The notes: a model not told the origin generated them from the sequence alone. A stretch of 64,000 nt of DNA from Primulina eburnea (GCF_022965805.1 NC_133108.1:44896051-44960050), one strand, 5' to 3'; positions 1-13,601 are shown, numbered from the stretch's first letter. Numbers and translations are program-made.

Positions 1-282
1 ATATATAAACTTTATAAAATTGAGATAAATTAAGATTGGAAATTACATTTCTATAAATGCATGTGTAATCTTTAATTAGTCCTATCTTCGGATAATATAT
101 ATTATTGGAGAATTACCTAAAATGATGTCTTACACAAATTTCGTATCTGAATTAAAAAAAAACCCGAAAATAAAGATCTATAGAAAAACAATCCCGATAG
201 TTATGGACTCTCACTCATACACACTTAAAATAATAAAATAATATATAACATATTATATTTGTAATATGAACCTTAATTTATG

Positions 283-286
<4 letters not shown>

Positions 287-366
<80 letters not shown>
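287..366. repeat. (AT)40 microsatellite
   Basis: An uninterrupted AT dinucleotide run of about 80 bp. A second one lies 180 bp downstream. Confidence 0.97.
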
Positions 367-368
<2 letters not shown>

Positions 369-545
369 GCAGAGGCAAAAGGGTGTAGCATGGTCAGAAA
401 ACGGGAAAGTGAGAAAATGGGAAGAATTAAATTGAGAAGTTAAAAGGAAGAAGACGTGACAATGTAACTTGAATCATTTCCATATCTTTGTTAACATGTG
501 AAGGAGAATTTTCTTATCCGTAATAGATATTTGTCGTCTCTGTTG

Positions 546-548
<3 letters not shown>

Positions 549-638
<90 letters not shown>

Positions 639-648
639 GTGTGTGTGT
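549..648. repeat. (AT)44 microsatellite followed by (TG)n
   Basis: An uninterrupted AT run to 636, followed by a short TG run to about 648. It is a compound microsatellite. Confidence 0.95.
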
Positions 649-3518
649 GAAACATACGGTCATAATTGGAGTGTGAAGGTTTATGAATGTTATATATGTG
701 CTAATGACCATTATTAAAAAAATGATTTTTTTCGTCTGGGGAGGGATTTGTTACAATTGGAGTTTGAATCTAAGAACTTGTTCCAAACGTGAAATCTTGA
801 TGACAATTGACAGATGAGTTCAAGTCATAGTCATTAAGAAATTGTTATAGTTTAATGACTTGATAATTATCGATATAATAATGTTAATGACAACCTCTTC
901 TTTAGTTTGAAAAGATTGAAATTAATTAGATGCGAAAATTAAATGTATCCGTAGTATGTCAATCATTGAAATCTCCGAATTCTGGCCTGTGAAATTCAAA
1001 ATAAAGTTTGTCCATTGCTATTAATTGGTGGAGCTAATCCAGCTACCTAGTTTGACTGATGAGTCAATGTTGATGAGAAAAAAAAAACTTTTTTTTCTTT
1101 CCTATTGTCCATTGCTATTAATTGACATAGCTAATAGTTTTTTTTTTTTTAATTTTTTACGTTAATTATATTATTCTTATATTATATAATATAACTTCAT
1201 ATATTATATAAAACAAATGATAATTTGTAGATATATTTCGATTTAGTATATATATTGGATATTTAAAAAAAACCCATATACACATTGGATTTAGAGGGGC
1301 TACGAAAGAAGCCTGATTCTAGTGGGCCGGTGTAATATTTGGACAAAACTAGGCTTACACCTGTGGGGAGACCAAGTCAATACCTCGAAGGCGTGTAACC
1401 CCACCTACATAGACATTTCTTACATATTGTCGGTGCCATATGTTTTCAAAGGAAAATGAGATTCGATAATAAGTTTGTTTCTTTGTGATTTGATCTTTTA
1501 TATTATAAATTTGATTCTTAGTTATATATCTTTTATTTTTTTGATAATTTATTCTTTTTTTTTAAATTTAAAATATTGATATAACATTGTACGTACATTG
1601 ATGTCATAACAAAGTTCAAATCGGCTACACGTAGAAAAAAGAGTAAAGTTACAAAAATAATAAAGATAATGAACAAGATTGAAATTTGACAAAATAAGGG
1701 ACCAAAAAATCACAAAAAGAATATGTAACTAATAATGTAGTTTTTCATATGTGTATATAAGCAAGAAAGCCATGAATGGTTGGAGTGGTTCAGGTTTCAA
1801 AGTTCATAATGGAATAATCTCCAAAAATGGCTTATTTATTTTCTATAAATTTGCATGTCAAGTGTGACAAACTAGTATATGATTGAATCATTTCATCTCC
1901 GTCGCATGTAATATTGTTCGTATCATTTGTTAAATGACGTACACTTTCTCATCGTATATATGACTGCTAGTTAATGTAAAACAATCGATTCGTTACAGTA
2001 ATACAAAAAAAAATCCTTAAAAAATTCTTCTTAAACAAGCAATTCCGAGGCTAACTATTGACGGATTTTTCCATCGTCAAACCCCCCGAATATTGGGTAG
2101 CGGTTGTTAAATCGGGTCGAATACTATATGAAATAGGTGGAGTAACTGAAAATATACTGAAATTTTTTGTTATGAATTTAAGTTCTTTCTCAAGCAACAA
2201 TGTTTAATTAGCTGCCCTTTAATTTTTTCAGGTTAGTTTGAAATTAAATGAACTTATCAAACATTATTTTCGAATTGTGACATTTCTTGATCAATTGTTT
2301 AATTTTTTTGTTTGCAAAATAAACTTCAAACATATACACATGAAAAGTAAAAACAAAAAATTGAGAATGTTATATTCAAATTCATGGTCAAATAAACGTT
2401 ATTTTTTACAAAATCCCTTATTTTATTTTCTTTTGCACTCACCGAAGAATCATAATGAAAAAGATCCCTTGAGCTTGAATTTCACAAAATGAACGCGTAC
2501 CAGGGAAGCAGCAGTGCTCGAAAATCTGTTGATTTCGCCATCGTTTTTCTTCACTTAACTCTCGTATATATACCAGTTTCATGCAGCTAATGCAACTACT
2601 CTGAGGGTGGGAGATTCTTATGACTGGAGTTTCAGCATTGGAAACTGGACTGATATGTGATACTGAACTATCCAATGACATATTAGCTCATGTGCAAAAA
2701 TGATTAATTAAAATTACAAAAAATTAAAAGATACACGATTGAAAATGAAATTTGTAAAATATGAAGGACCAAAAACTCAAAGAAAAATATATATAATCAA
2801 AATTGCAAATTCTTCTTATTTAATTAAATAAGAAATATCAATTAACATGTTAGAAAATAATTATAAACTTACCAATGGGAAAAAAACTATATTTTTCCAT
2901 ATAGTGAAACTATGACCCAATTGATCATATTGTTTTAATCAACTAATAATTCATTTGTATTTAATAAATATAATTGATATTTTAATAAGACTAGATCGGT
3001 TAGGTATCAAGATATCCAACAAAATCAATGAATGTCTTAGCTAGAAAAGTTACAAATTTTGATGGCTATACATTACACAAAAATCTCCGTGAAATGATAT
3101 ATATTGAATCTTCATTTAATTTGGTCAAACTAGAGATATCCATTAAACTAATCGGTCTTCCCCGCGTCATTGTATCATCATCGAGCATTCTTCATATTTT
3201 CTCTTCCACTCTTTCCATTGTCTCCGACAATTTGGGAGAACAAAACAAAAGCCATTTCCCTTCCTTCTTCATATGGCTTCTTGCCCTTGTTGATACAAAC
3301 AAGATCAAGATATCATCCTTCTCTCATAATATCTTAAATTCGAGGGATTATCCGCATATTTGTGGGTTTTTATAATCAAATATAGAATTTTTTTGGGAAG
3401 ACAAAGATTCATTGGAAATCCTATGGTCCGAGATAATCCCTATAAGTTAGTTGTAAGGAATCATATTCAAGTATTGATCAGGGATTGCTGTGTTCCCTGT
3501 AATTTGAAGGCCGCAACT

Positions 3519-5244
3519 ATGAGTTGTTTTTCTTGCTTTTCGTCCCATGAGAAGAACGCATCAAAGAATTGTGGGAATAAAGGGACAAGAAGTACACTTC
3601 CTGTCTCCACCCATCATCGTCGAGAACCACCGTCTCCACAGCGGCGGCCACAGCCTCATCCTCCGTCACAGCTACTGCCTCGGCCCGGTATGCATGCCAT
3701 ATTGTAAACCCTGCTGCCTTCAACAGTTTTCGTCCCAAATTTATTGCTATTATTGATATTATGAAGGAATTTGAAATGCTCCGAATTTCTGTGCAGAAAA
3801 TCAAAGAAAGACTACAGGAGAAGCTACAAACAATAGGCGTGCCACCGGGGAAGATAGTAACAACAAGAATATCGCGGCTCAAACTTTCACCTTTAGGGAG
3901 CTGGCCTCGGCAACAAAAAATTTCAGGCAAGAAAATTTGCTCGGTGAGGGCGGATTCGGTCGTGTTTATAAAGGACGCCTTGATAAAACTGGCCAGGTAC
4001 AAATTTTTATATTGATCAGATCAATGAACTTAAAGTCTTTTTTTATTGCTTTTGAGGCGATTTTTGGGCGGTTTGAATTCAGATTGTAGCTGTTAAGCAA
4101 CTAGACCGAAACGGGCTACAAGGAAACCGAGAATTTCTTGTAGAGGTTTTGATGTTAAGCCTTCTACACCATCAAAATCTCGTAAACCTAATCGGTTATT
4201 GTGCTGATGGAGAACAAAGACTCTTGGTGTATGAATACATGGCATTGGGATCTCTCGAAGGCCATCTACTCGGTATCTATAATTTTTATGTGTTTTCCAA
4301 GAGCATTGCACGTTTAATATCGCTCCATGATGTTGTTTTTGTCACATTCCTGCAGATATTACACCAAGGCACGTTACTCCATTACCTTGGCTCACAAGGA
4401 TGAAAATAGCATTGCATGCTGCAAAAGGCCTAGAGTATTTGCATGATAAGGCGAACCCACCGGTGATTTACCGTGACTTGAAATCATCCAACATATTGCT
4501 CGACGAGGAATTCAATGCAAAGCTTTCAGATTTTGGGCTAGCTAAGCTTGGACCTGTGGGCGACAAGACGCATGTGTCATCGAGAGTTATGGGTACGTAC
4601 GGGTATTGTGCCCCTGAGTATCAAAGAACCGGTCATCTCACCGCGAAATCGGATGTGTATAGCTTCGGAGTCGTTCTGTTAGAGTTGATCACCGGAAAAC
4701 GAGCCATCGATACAAGGAGGCGAGGCGAGCGACAGAATTTAGTGAAATGGGTAAAATTTACATTTCCTTTTGATTCATAAAAAGCTTTGCGCGCTTGGCC
4801 AAAATACTTGTATAACAGTACTCAAAACGTCATGTAAATATTCGAGTAGCACAATTAGTTCGGAAAGAAACTGAATATAATTTTTCTTTTGGTGTTTAGG
4901 CTGAACCAATATTCAAAGAACCACAGAGATTCTCAGAACTGGCCGATCCTTTACTTCAAGGAGAATTTCCGAGGAAAAGCCTCAACCAAGCAATTGCTAT
5001 TTCAGCTATGTGTCTCCAAGAAGACACATCGGTTCGTCCTTTTATGAGCGACGTGGTAACTGCCCTTAGCTACCTCTGGGAGGAACCTGAAACGGAGCAG
5101 TCTCTGCCCGACGCCATTCCCTCCTCTAGGATGATGACAAATTCTGATAACCATCAAAGTGAGATCATAATTAAGGAAAGGGAAAAAGAAGTTGCAGAAG
5201 CCATAGCATGGGGATCGAGATCGAGGGACAATAATACATTATAA
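3519..5244 (+). CDS. Receptor-like cytoplasmic kinase, RLCK VII (PBS1/PBL27-like)
   Basis: Likely protein Ser/Thr kinase that relays signals from plasma-membrane receptors. Five exons with consistent GT-AG borders and phases: 3519-3687, 3797-3996, 4083-4272, 4356-4750, 4900-5244; product 432 aa. Seen in the protein: a [14 protein letters not shown] segment (86-99), glycine loop [11 protein letters not shown] (106-116), VAVK lysine K128, catalytic YRD (225-227, the RLCK form of HRD), DFG (245-247), GDKTHVSSR (255-263) and APE (272-274). The GDK triplet is the position cut by AvrPphB in PBS1 and related kinases (family knowledge). The start is the only ATG upstream in frame that gives a PBS1-like Cys-rich leader. 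The leader reads MSCFSCF, so Gly2, the usual myristoylation residue, is absent; Cys3 and Cys6 could still be S-acylated (inference). The C-terminal tail after the kinase domain is short. The gene looks intact. Confidence 0.93.
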
Positions 5245-7654
5245 ATCGGATATCGTTCTTGGATTAAATAAGTTCTCAAAGAAAATTTAAAAGTCACCGT
5301 GTTCTTTTTTGGTCGGCGGGGTATAATAAATACTCGAGGTGCTATTTTTGCATGTGTTGCAATGGGGAAAAGGATGATCAAATAACTTGTAGGAGTAATT
5401 AAGTTTTTTGAGGAGTAAAATCGTGCAAGCATGTGTGTGACCAAGACTTGCATAACTATGTATATGTACATGGTCTTATACATTTTTTTAGCATAGTTAT
5501 TATATATTGAAACAAAATTTGACATTTGCTAGACAATCCATGCAAGTATATGTCCACGTGGGTCGCATTTGTGCATCGGCGCTTGCATTCCTCTCAGCAA
5601 TCTGACCAAATACATGGAAAAAATCAATCATTAAATTTTTTGAAATTGGAAAAATTATATTTAAATAAACGAATTTTAGGGATAAAGTATATTTGTTGTA
5701 ATTATTATTAAATTAACATCTCATTATTTTTTATTGGAATTGCAATTTTGATTTTTTTTTTACCGAGGTTGGCACAGATTCCAAGTTTACATATTCTATA
5801 CACTTGTGTGAAAAAAATATTAGTATAAAGAATTAGTGACACTGATGATGAACAAATGTAGATTTCTATTTTATCCTCCTCTAGTAATAGTTAAACGAAT
5901 TGACACTGAAATGAACTCTTCTTGATTAGTTGGGCTCTGAAAGTTTTGATCGCAAAATACTCAAAATAGATAATGCTTGATTGTAGGTCTTGGATTGTCT
6001 CTAAATCTCCGCCCAACTGATATATTTATAGGCTTCTATAAAATGGTCGGTTTTTTGAATACGATCATAGTTCCAGATATAGTAACTATTGTACCACATC
6101 ATCGTCTTTTCTGGAAAAATTAAGTTATGATAATGGCGATGTAATCTGATATTTTAACGAATTGAAAAGTTGTTACCATACATGATATGATATTCATTAT
6201 TATCTCGTCAGCTGGGCTTTGGTTTTGTAAGATAATGTTTTGAAAATACTTCAGGGTATGTAGGTTGAATTGTCAGATTGATTCAATCTAAGTTAACTTT
6301 TGAAACTCTGTCACACTCGAGATTATCAGTTATGCTTCAATTCGGATTGGAAAAACATTTATGCATGACTCATATAAATGTTCATGTTAAATCAAATCAT
6401 TTTATTAAATCATCAAAACTTAATTGATCGAACATATTTTATATATAATTATATATAAATTACTATTTTGGCATTATATAAGCTTTTGTTGAATAATTGA
6501 GTGAAAGTAACATATAATACTACATGTATTATATTATTATATACACAAGCTTCGCTTATGCGGAGAAAATAGGTGAGAATGGTTATTTGTTTAGTTTTCT
6601 TACATTATTATGTTCAATTTCGTAATGTGGTTGAGAATTAACTAAAGTATCACCAACAAAAATCAAGTGATTTTTTTTTTTTCAAATCGACTAGCTTAAG
6701 TAAATATGCGTGTAAAAGATATGGTAGTTAAACTTGGGCCAGACAAGATACTAAAAGCAAAACTAACGGGCCGGATGTAACATACTGATATTGTGTAGGG
6801 CCTTCGGAGGTGGTAGGCTGTCAAATGGGATGGGCCCACTATCAATTTATGTGAATCAGCCCATGCACCCCAAAAATGCAGTCATTCATGCAGCACAAGT
6901 AAAATGAGAATTATCAACTTACTTTTAAAATCTAATTTCAAAATATGTCGTAAAATATTGTGTCAAGTAAACTCACTTATTTTGTTTGATAATTTATATG
7001 ATGCGATTATTCGCCGAACAAAATATTGGCACAAACTTTACCATAGGGAACTAATAATATGTACGAAATTAAAACGTGTTGCTTTCAATGCAGATGGCTT
7101 GACAACCAAATCCTTGGTAAGATCTCACTCCTTGGCTTCAGGTTCTGTACTGGGTCAGAGCAAATTTCCAAAAAGAACCCATTATTTTATTTTATAATAA
7201 ATAAATATATTAATTAAAGTCACTTTTTTCTTATCTTGTGTATAAAGCTGATGGATGATGATCATGCAGTGGACATTTATGCATGAATTGAAAACAGGAA
7301 GCCCCAATAAATATATTGCACGGATTTTATTTATTTCTATATTTTGTGGCAAATATTTGTGAAAAGGCTATTGTCTAGTATTTAATATGCATTAATTCGG
7401 ATATTCAGATATGATCACATGCATATATTATTTCAAAAGTATTACTTTTATTGTAGGCATGAATTAGATCGACCATCTCATACTGATACAAATCGACGAG
7501 ATCGTTTTACGTAAAATCTACTTTTAACAAAGGTTCATTCACGCACTTGTTTCCTGCAAAGTCTTAATTTAACTGGCCATCTGGGTCATCTAAATTTATA
7601 GACTTCTCGTCATGGATTTTTTGGCCAAGGTGGGACTCCAAAAATCTATGAGTG

Positions 7655-7830
7655 AGTCTCATGTGAGACCGTCTCACGGATCATAATCGATGAAACGGGT
7701 CAACCCTACCCATATTCACAATAAAAAGTAATACTCTTAGCATAAAAAGTAATATTTTTTCATGGATGACCAAAATAAGAGATCCGTCTCACAAATACTA
7801 CCCGTGAGACCGTCTCACACAAGTTTTTGT
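7655..7830 (+). mobile_element. MITE-like short element, copy 1
   Basis: About 175 bp bounded by the palindromic motif GTGAGACCGTCTCAC at both ends (7664-7678 and 7804-7818). The interior contains CGGGTCAACCCTACCCATA and AAAAAGTAATA blocks. The same sequence occurs inverted at 58034-58210 and in decayed form at about 8310-8490, so it is a dispersed repeat. The compact size, inverted ends and lack of coding capacity suggest a non-autonomous DNA element. I could not fix the target-site duplication. Confidence 0.7.
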
Positions 7831-8309
7831 CAAAATGTATTTGGTCTCGAGTTGACAATATATTTTTTTAATATATAATTTACTTTTATTCTCTGTAAAA
7901 GTATAGGAAAAAAATTTATTGCAGAGAAATCGTATCTTTAGTGCTAATCAAAATATTTTTCTCTGATATTTATTCCGCCATTGAATAATTAATGCTGAAA
8001 TGCATCTAGTTAATGGCAGAAACAGTGAAAACTTGATAAAGCATGTTTGGATGTTAGCAAGTTAGAGATAATATTCCCAAGGACAAGTCTGTCCACAACA
8101 AATAATAACTATATTGTTGAAATTTCTCACACATTTACACTTTCCACCACAAAATTCTGAGCAGGGAATATTTTTTCAGGGGCATTGATAAATAAATTCT
8201 GTAATTAATGTTAAATTAAAATAATATGTAGGAGAGCATCTTTATGATGGAAAATGTGAAGTTTTGGTGGTTGATAAATTCTTGATATGTTTTATTTGAG
8301 TTATATAGA

Positions 8310-8490
8310 TTTTGTGAGACAATCTCAGATATTTTTATTTTTAATATGAATTAACTTTGCTCATATTTACCATACTAATTATATTTTCGACATAAAAAAT
8401 AATAATTTTCATAAGAGAATCAGATAAGATATTCATGTCATAAAATTAATTTATGATAGTAATTTGTGACACCTTCTCACAAAAGTTATT
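8310..8490 (+). mobile_element. MITE-like short element, decayed copy
   Basis: TTTTGTGAGACAATCTCAGAT at the left and GACACCTTCTCACAAAAGTT at the right frame an AT-rich interior with the same order of blocks as the copies at 7655-7830 and 58034-58210, but with many substitutions. It is probably an old insertion of the same family. Confidence 0.5.
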
Positions 8491-8675
8491 CACTTGAGTT
8501 AATGGTGCTATCAACTAGAAATATAATTATACAACTTCAAAATTAGTAGAAAGCTTCTTATATATATATATATTAGTTATTGAATGTTTTTTAATATAAT
8601 ATAAAGATTTCTTAATCGTACGAAAGATTAATTAATGTAAATGGTGAGGAAACCCACGGATCCTGCACCATTATA

Positions 8676-8683
<8 letters not shown>

Positions 8684-8723
<40 letters not shown>
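8684..8723. repeat. (AT)20 microsatellite
   Basis: An uninterrupted AT run of about 40 bp in the upstream region of the KRP gene, about 70 bp before its start codon. Confidence 0.95.
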
Positions 8724-8729
<6 letters not shown>

Positions 8730-8791
8730 ATATAATTACGAAAGGCCTCCGTTTTCAGTTGTGCTCTCTCTCCCTCAATCTGTAGAGTGTA

Positions 8792-11653
8792 ATGGGGAAA
8801 TACATGAGGAAAGCTGAAGCCACAAGTGACGTGGCCGTCATGGATGTTTCCCAGTCCTCCTTCGGTGTACGTACACGCGCCAAAACCCTAGCCTTACGCC
8901 GCCTCCAATCTACCGGTGCAGCTCCGTCTTTGGAAACGCCGGACTCGTATTACTACCTTGAGCTGCGCTCGCGGCGCCTTGAGAAGCCGCTGCAGCAGCT
9001 GCAGACTTCACGGAGAGTACGGCGGAGCTGTCGCTGTGAAGTTGTCGGTTTGGAAATTGATGCCTCTTTGGGGGGAAATTTATTGAATACGGAAGTCAGG
9101 GAAAGGTATATTTACGCAGGTCCTTTTTAATTATTGAATCTTCCATCTTCTTTTCTGTGAAAAATCTGTTATATTTTTTCCATTTTTGCGTGTCAGAATA
9201 AACGTGCTGACGTCTTTTGTTATTTTTTTACGGGATTGGTTTCCGAAATTTTGGTGTAATTTGGTGAAAGATTCATTCTAGTTCTTACTGTTTTTTTTTA
9301 TTTGAAAAATTTGAAGCCCATCCAAATTTTTTCTTAAATTTTTCGTGTGTTATGTCCCCCTTCTTGTTGCTGATGGTTATCTCCGCTGACCGTAGCTTGC
9401 TCCTTCACTTCCTTTCATTGCATTCTCTCACTTTTACATTATGCATGGAATTACAGCAAGTATTTTTCATATTTTTTTGTGGGAAAAACCAGTCTTGGGG
9501 CCTTTTGGGATTTTAGGAGGTATTTTGCCTTTGTTGGATATAACTCTTTCTGGGAATTTTTTTACATATGCAGCAAAAAATTATGGGATTTTTTTGTTTT
9601 GGTACCGTGCCGTTTGTTTTATTTATCTATTGTTAGTTTTTTAACCAAACATTATTTACTCTTTTTATCTGATTTTTCAGTTTCAGGGGTTTCGTCTTTT
9701 TGGGTACTCTGATTGCACGGAAATTTTTTTACTTCTCCGATGATAGTTTTTTTGATAGTATTAGCGAACAGTGGTAATTGTATCAAATTTAAAAAGAATC
9801 AATTTTGTGACTTGATTCCAGATATCTTTATGCTTCTACGCGGAACCAGACAATGGGTTATAATTGGGGATATGCTTTGCTGTATTTATTAGATAAACTT
9901 ACATTTCTTTCCCAAAAAAAAAAAAAAAGAAAAAGGTTTAGTGCTTTTTCATTCAATATTCTAGTCTCTCGACTCTCAGGCTTGATTTTAAATTCTCCTG
10001 CTTAAATTAAGCTTCAAATGCGTTTATTTTTCCCCCAAAAAAATTAAAAGTGCCACTGTCTCCTCGATCATGCTTGTCTGCCTTGGATGTGCTAGTGCTT
10101 TCAGTTCATACTTCCATCTTTAAGCAATCATCTCTTTGTTATCTAAGAAGTGGAGTATCAATTGGAATATCCTTTTCATTCTTTTCAGTGTCTTTAATGC
10201 TACGTGGGTTAGTTATTTATGCATTGAATCAGCATATTTCAGATGTGGAAGCTTTGTAAAATTGCTTTCACAAAGGTAAGCGAAGCTGTGTGGCTGTATG
10301 GTTCTTTTAATGAAATAAACAATCTTATTTTCTGCATTATTTTCAGCCCCACTTACCTTATGCGTATAAAAAATGACTACACATAAAACTCAACGGTTGC
10401 TTTGCCCCCGCATTCTTGTAGTTTTCAATATTTATTCCACTTCCCTACTCCAGCGGGTGTTAGGCTTGAACTTTAGTCCCTTCCAACTGAGACCCAAAAA
10501 AAGAGAAGTGCTACAGTTTAAAATGTTTTGGATAAAATTTGAAAACGTTTAGGTATCTTCGCATCTGCTCGGTTACACCAGATCCATTCGAGGTCCTGCT
10601 TTTTTTCTTGTATGGTTTCACCCCACGATGATGATATATTTGAGTGTTATACTTTACTGGAAATTCTGATAATAGAATGTGACTGAGTATTAGTATTTAT
10701 ATTTTCTACGCCGCATATCTTTCTGTGACATTTGTTTCTTTACCTGAAACCTGACGTTAATAGAAACGTTATATCCCTGAAGAATTTGGCAGTAAAAAGC
10801 TTATGTGAAAGGAACAGAGGAGCACATGACTCGTTAAAAGAATCACATACTCTCTTTACTTTTTACCAGATTGTACCTGCATCAATGGCTTTGAAACCTC
10901 ATTTGTGACTGCATGCGTTTTCTTAATGGGGTCACACCAAGATTCCAAATATTACTTGGGGAAGCTGTTCTTGTACAATTTTCAGAGCTGGGAGTATTGA
11001 CCCCACACACTCCCTATATGAATTTTTTTGAATTTTATTGTCATTGATGCAAGATTTCCTCATTAAATGTTTCATTGAGTTGGCCCTCCAGCCTCAACTA
11101 AACTCTTTTCTTTCTTGGTAATCTAAGATCAATCATTTTTGGTTCAAATTTTATAAATTTTTGCTGCATGTGGAGCTTTCATGTACATTACTTAATTTGG
11201 GTATGTATCCAAAAGGCCTAAACAAATTCATTTTCCAGCAGAGACACTCGGGAAAGCACCCCTTGCAGTTCAACAATGGGTTCCAACCCAGGCCCGGTCC
11301 ATGGTTCAAATGCTGCTAGTCGAAGGGGGGCCCTTAATTCCCTTTTTATAAATGTCCCCACACCGTTTGAAGTTGAGGAATTTTTCACCCATGAAGAGCA
11401 AGCACTGCAGCGCTTTTTAACAGAAAAGTATCGTACTCCATTTTCTTTAAATACTTGAAACCTTTCCTTTTCTGATTTTGTTATTTTATTTTCCATATTT
11501 TCTGAAGTCATTTCCATGTAACATCGATACTTAGGCAATGATTTATGTGAGGATATCTAGATTCACAGTCTTACCATTTTCAGGTACAATTTCGACTTTG
11601 TGAACGAGTTACCACTCCCCGGGCGCTATGAATGGGTGAAAGTGAGCCCCTGA
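8792..11653 (+). CDS. KRP: Cyclin-dependent kinase inhibitor, KRP/ICK family
   Basis: Nuclear inhibitor of CDKA-cyclin D complexes that restrains cell-cycle entry and endoreduplication (family knowledge). Three exons: 8792-9105, 11239-11427 and 11584-11653, all GT-AG, joined in phase 2 at both junctions, giving 190 aa, a normal KRP length. Diagnostic KRP motifs in order: MGKYMRKAE at the start, GVRTRAKTLAL (about 25-35), YLELRSRRLEK (about 55-65), RDTRESTPCSS after the first junction, then the C-terminal CDK/cyclin-binding domain PTPFEVEEFFTHEEQ...EKYNFDFVNELPLPGRYEWVKV. Intron 1 is 2,133 bp, long for this gene; intron 2 is 156 bp. The frames at 9441-9712 and 10050-10259 lie inside intron 1 and are not genes. 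All recognised motifs are intact, so I expect a functional protein. Which KRP paralogue it is cannot be told. Confidence 0.93.
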
Positions 11654-13601
11654 GTAGAAATATCAATCCGGGGTTGTGCTGAGGAAAAGGGTCATGTGTG
11701 GTATATTTCTCGAATACTCTTTATCGTTTGGGAATGAAGTTTGTGCAGAGCTATCATGCAACCCTTGAATACATGCATGCATTGAAGATGTGTAGTTTAA
11801 TGTAGAATAGTAGGGCTGTTATTTTGGTGACTAACTATTTAGAAGTAGTTTTGGACGTAGATTTCTCAGGTATTGTATCATTTAAAAGTCTTAATTAATA
11901 AAGTCACCACGTTGTAATTGGACGGACCAGTCACCTTGATTGATTATTCAAAAACTTCACTTATTTTTCATGTCATGTTTGCTTTCCCCGCCCCTTGTGT
12001 TTATTACATGCAAGGGTACCATTCAAGAATGTATTTAAAGTTCAAATAGCTGGCTTCTGAATTGCTTGCAAAGTTCATTCATGTTGTGAGTGAGTTCAAA
12101 TAATAATCACATCCAAGATTAATCAAATTCTGGTAAAAAAAACTTTGAATTGAACTCTGTAAAATTCAAATTAAAAATCATATACAATATTTGGATCATT
12201 GCATTATTATCTAAGTTTGGATTCATTTGGCATTTTTTGTCCTGTTGCAGCATCCACCGCGTTGCAGGCTGTGCATCTGATGAGGCCGACAGAGTCATGT
12301 TTCCCGCGGACCCCTTCATCTTGACTTTGACTCTCCCTACCCACCATTTGTTTTTTTATGGAATGCAATATCATGTTTTTTAAATAAATGTTTTAATCAT
12401 TATTTCCTTTCACATTGCTAAGCTATAACTTTCAAATTCTTAGCAACAGTTATTTATTATTAATTTTTTTAAAATATTATTATTATTATTATGGTGAAGA
12501 TTGGTTGTGTAAATGTCCTTAATTTGTTTTAGGATTATTATATTACAGAATCTGGGTGGGTCTTTCTCAGGTAAGGAGAGATTGACTTTCTAACATTTTA
12601 TTATCATTTTGTATTTTCAGAGTTATCGCTTGTAAATTTTTAAAAAAAATCTTTAAAAAAAAACACTACTCATATATACATACACATATCTTAATATACT
12701 ATTTCTTGTTACAAAATCAACATTTATTTTTAATTAATTTATAATTTAATTGATTGTGCGTAGCTGCACAAGGCCAAGAATCTTGTTGCCTCTTCACATG
12801 CTACCTCGGGCTGCCTTCTTGTTCCATTTCTCTCTGATTGGGGCCCGTTTAAAAGTATTTATCTTATTTTATATTTCAATTCTTAATAGAAAGTGAGCTT
12901 TGGAGAAGTTGGGCTTATATGCTTGTTAAATCAATACACACACATGTATATATAGTAAAATTTTATGTAATTTACAAATAAATAGAAATTTTTTTGTTTT
13001 CATATTTATGGAACATAACTATTTGGTACACTTGAAATGGAACATAACAAAAACAATCGAGGGACTGACTAATCTTAAGAAGGTCAGCTATACAATCTGG
13101 ATAAATGGTGGAAGAATTCATTCTCACATGGTGTCGTGGAATACGCAACCCAGGTTCACTGTTGGCGGCGGAACTCCTCGCTATTCAGAATGGGATGACA
13201 CTTGTGAGGCGAGATGGCTTTCATAATTTGTGGGTGTTCTCGAACTCTTTTAATGTTTGTGTTAAAGAAAGCTCACTTTTCTTCAGAGATTCTCAAACAT
13301 TAAAGGTCTATTATTATTTTCAACATTCTAATATAGTAGATTCAACAAAATTTGTCACATTAATAAGTGTGCAAACAAGGTGGCTCATGACATTGCCTAG
13401 TTTGATTTGTCTCATTCTTCACTTCTGTTGAATATTTTTACTTATTGTGGTGGGTAACTGTTACTCTTTTGACTAGTTTGATTTATTCTTTAAAAGAAAA
13501 GTTGCATTTTCGGGTACAACACCAAAAAAATGGGGTCGAAAGATATTCGTTTCATTTATACTAGATAATTTATATAAATAGATGAAGAACGTTTACAACA
13601 T
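11654..13601. other. Intergenic region between KRP and tRNA-Ala genes
   Basis: Holds the KRP 3' UTR (first few hundred bases, poly(A) site not fixed), AT-rich sequence, and a decayed LINE RNase H fragment at about 13080-13425. A slightly GC-richer patch at 12240-12350 has short frames on both strands with no recognisable domain. Confidence 0.55.
13080..13425 (+). pseudogene. Decayed RNase H-type fragment of a LINE
   Basis: One frame reads AAELLAIQNGMTLVRRDGFH followed by LWVFSNSFNV, the pattern of the RNase H-like domain (RVT_3) that ends many plant LINE ORF2 proteins: AE.LA...G..LA...G...L.V.SDS. Further on, another frame reads HINKCANKVAHDIA and then a stop, matching the H....N..AD.LA tail of the same domain. 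The change of frame and the stop show it is dead. No other LINE domain is visible around it. Only the remnant is supported, not the original borders. Confidence 0.6.

Larger units (their letters stand above)
1..3518. other. Intergenic AT-rich region upstream of the kinase gene
   Basis: I see no supportable gene here. Open frames at 2238-2492, 2439-2681 (-) and 3028-3375 have no recognisable domain and read through low-complexity AT-rich sequence. The segment holds two long AT microsatellites, listed separately. The last few hundred bases must contain the promoter and 5' UTR of the kinase gene that starts at 3519, but I could not pick a convincing TATA box. Confidence 0.6.
5245..8791. other. 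Intergenic region between kinase and KRP genes
   Basis: Contains no gene I can support. The frame at 6904-7197 has no recognisable domain. It includes two copies of a short GTGAGAC-ended element (listed separately) and an AT microsatellite at about 8684-8723. The last stretch (about 8740-8791, CT-rich) is the probable 5' leader of the KRP gene. Confidence 0.6.

Noticed and set aside
2439..2681. Minus-strand frame of 80 codons upstream of the kinase
   Set aside because: No domain, no conserved motif, and no splice partners that extend it; probably chance in AT-rich DNA.
3028..3375. Plus-strand frame of 115 codons just before the kinase
   Set aside because: Composition is hydrophobic and repetitive, as expected for translated AT-rich promoter sequence; no family match recognised.
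9441..10259. Open frames inside KRP intron 1
   Set aside because: Phe/Leu-rich chance frames; the exon 1-exon 2 junction is already exact in the KRP motif order, so no extra exon is needed.
12119..12383. Slightly GC-richer overlapping frames on both strands at about 12.2 kb
   Set aside because: No recognisable domain on either strand and no splice support.
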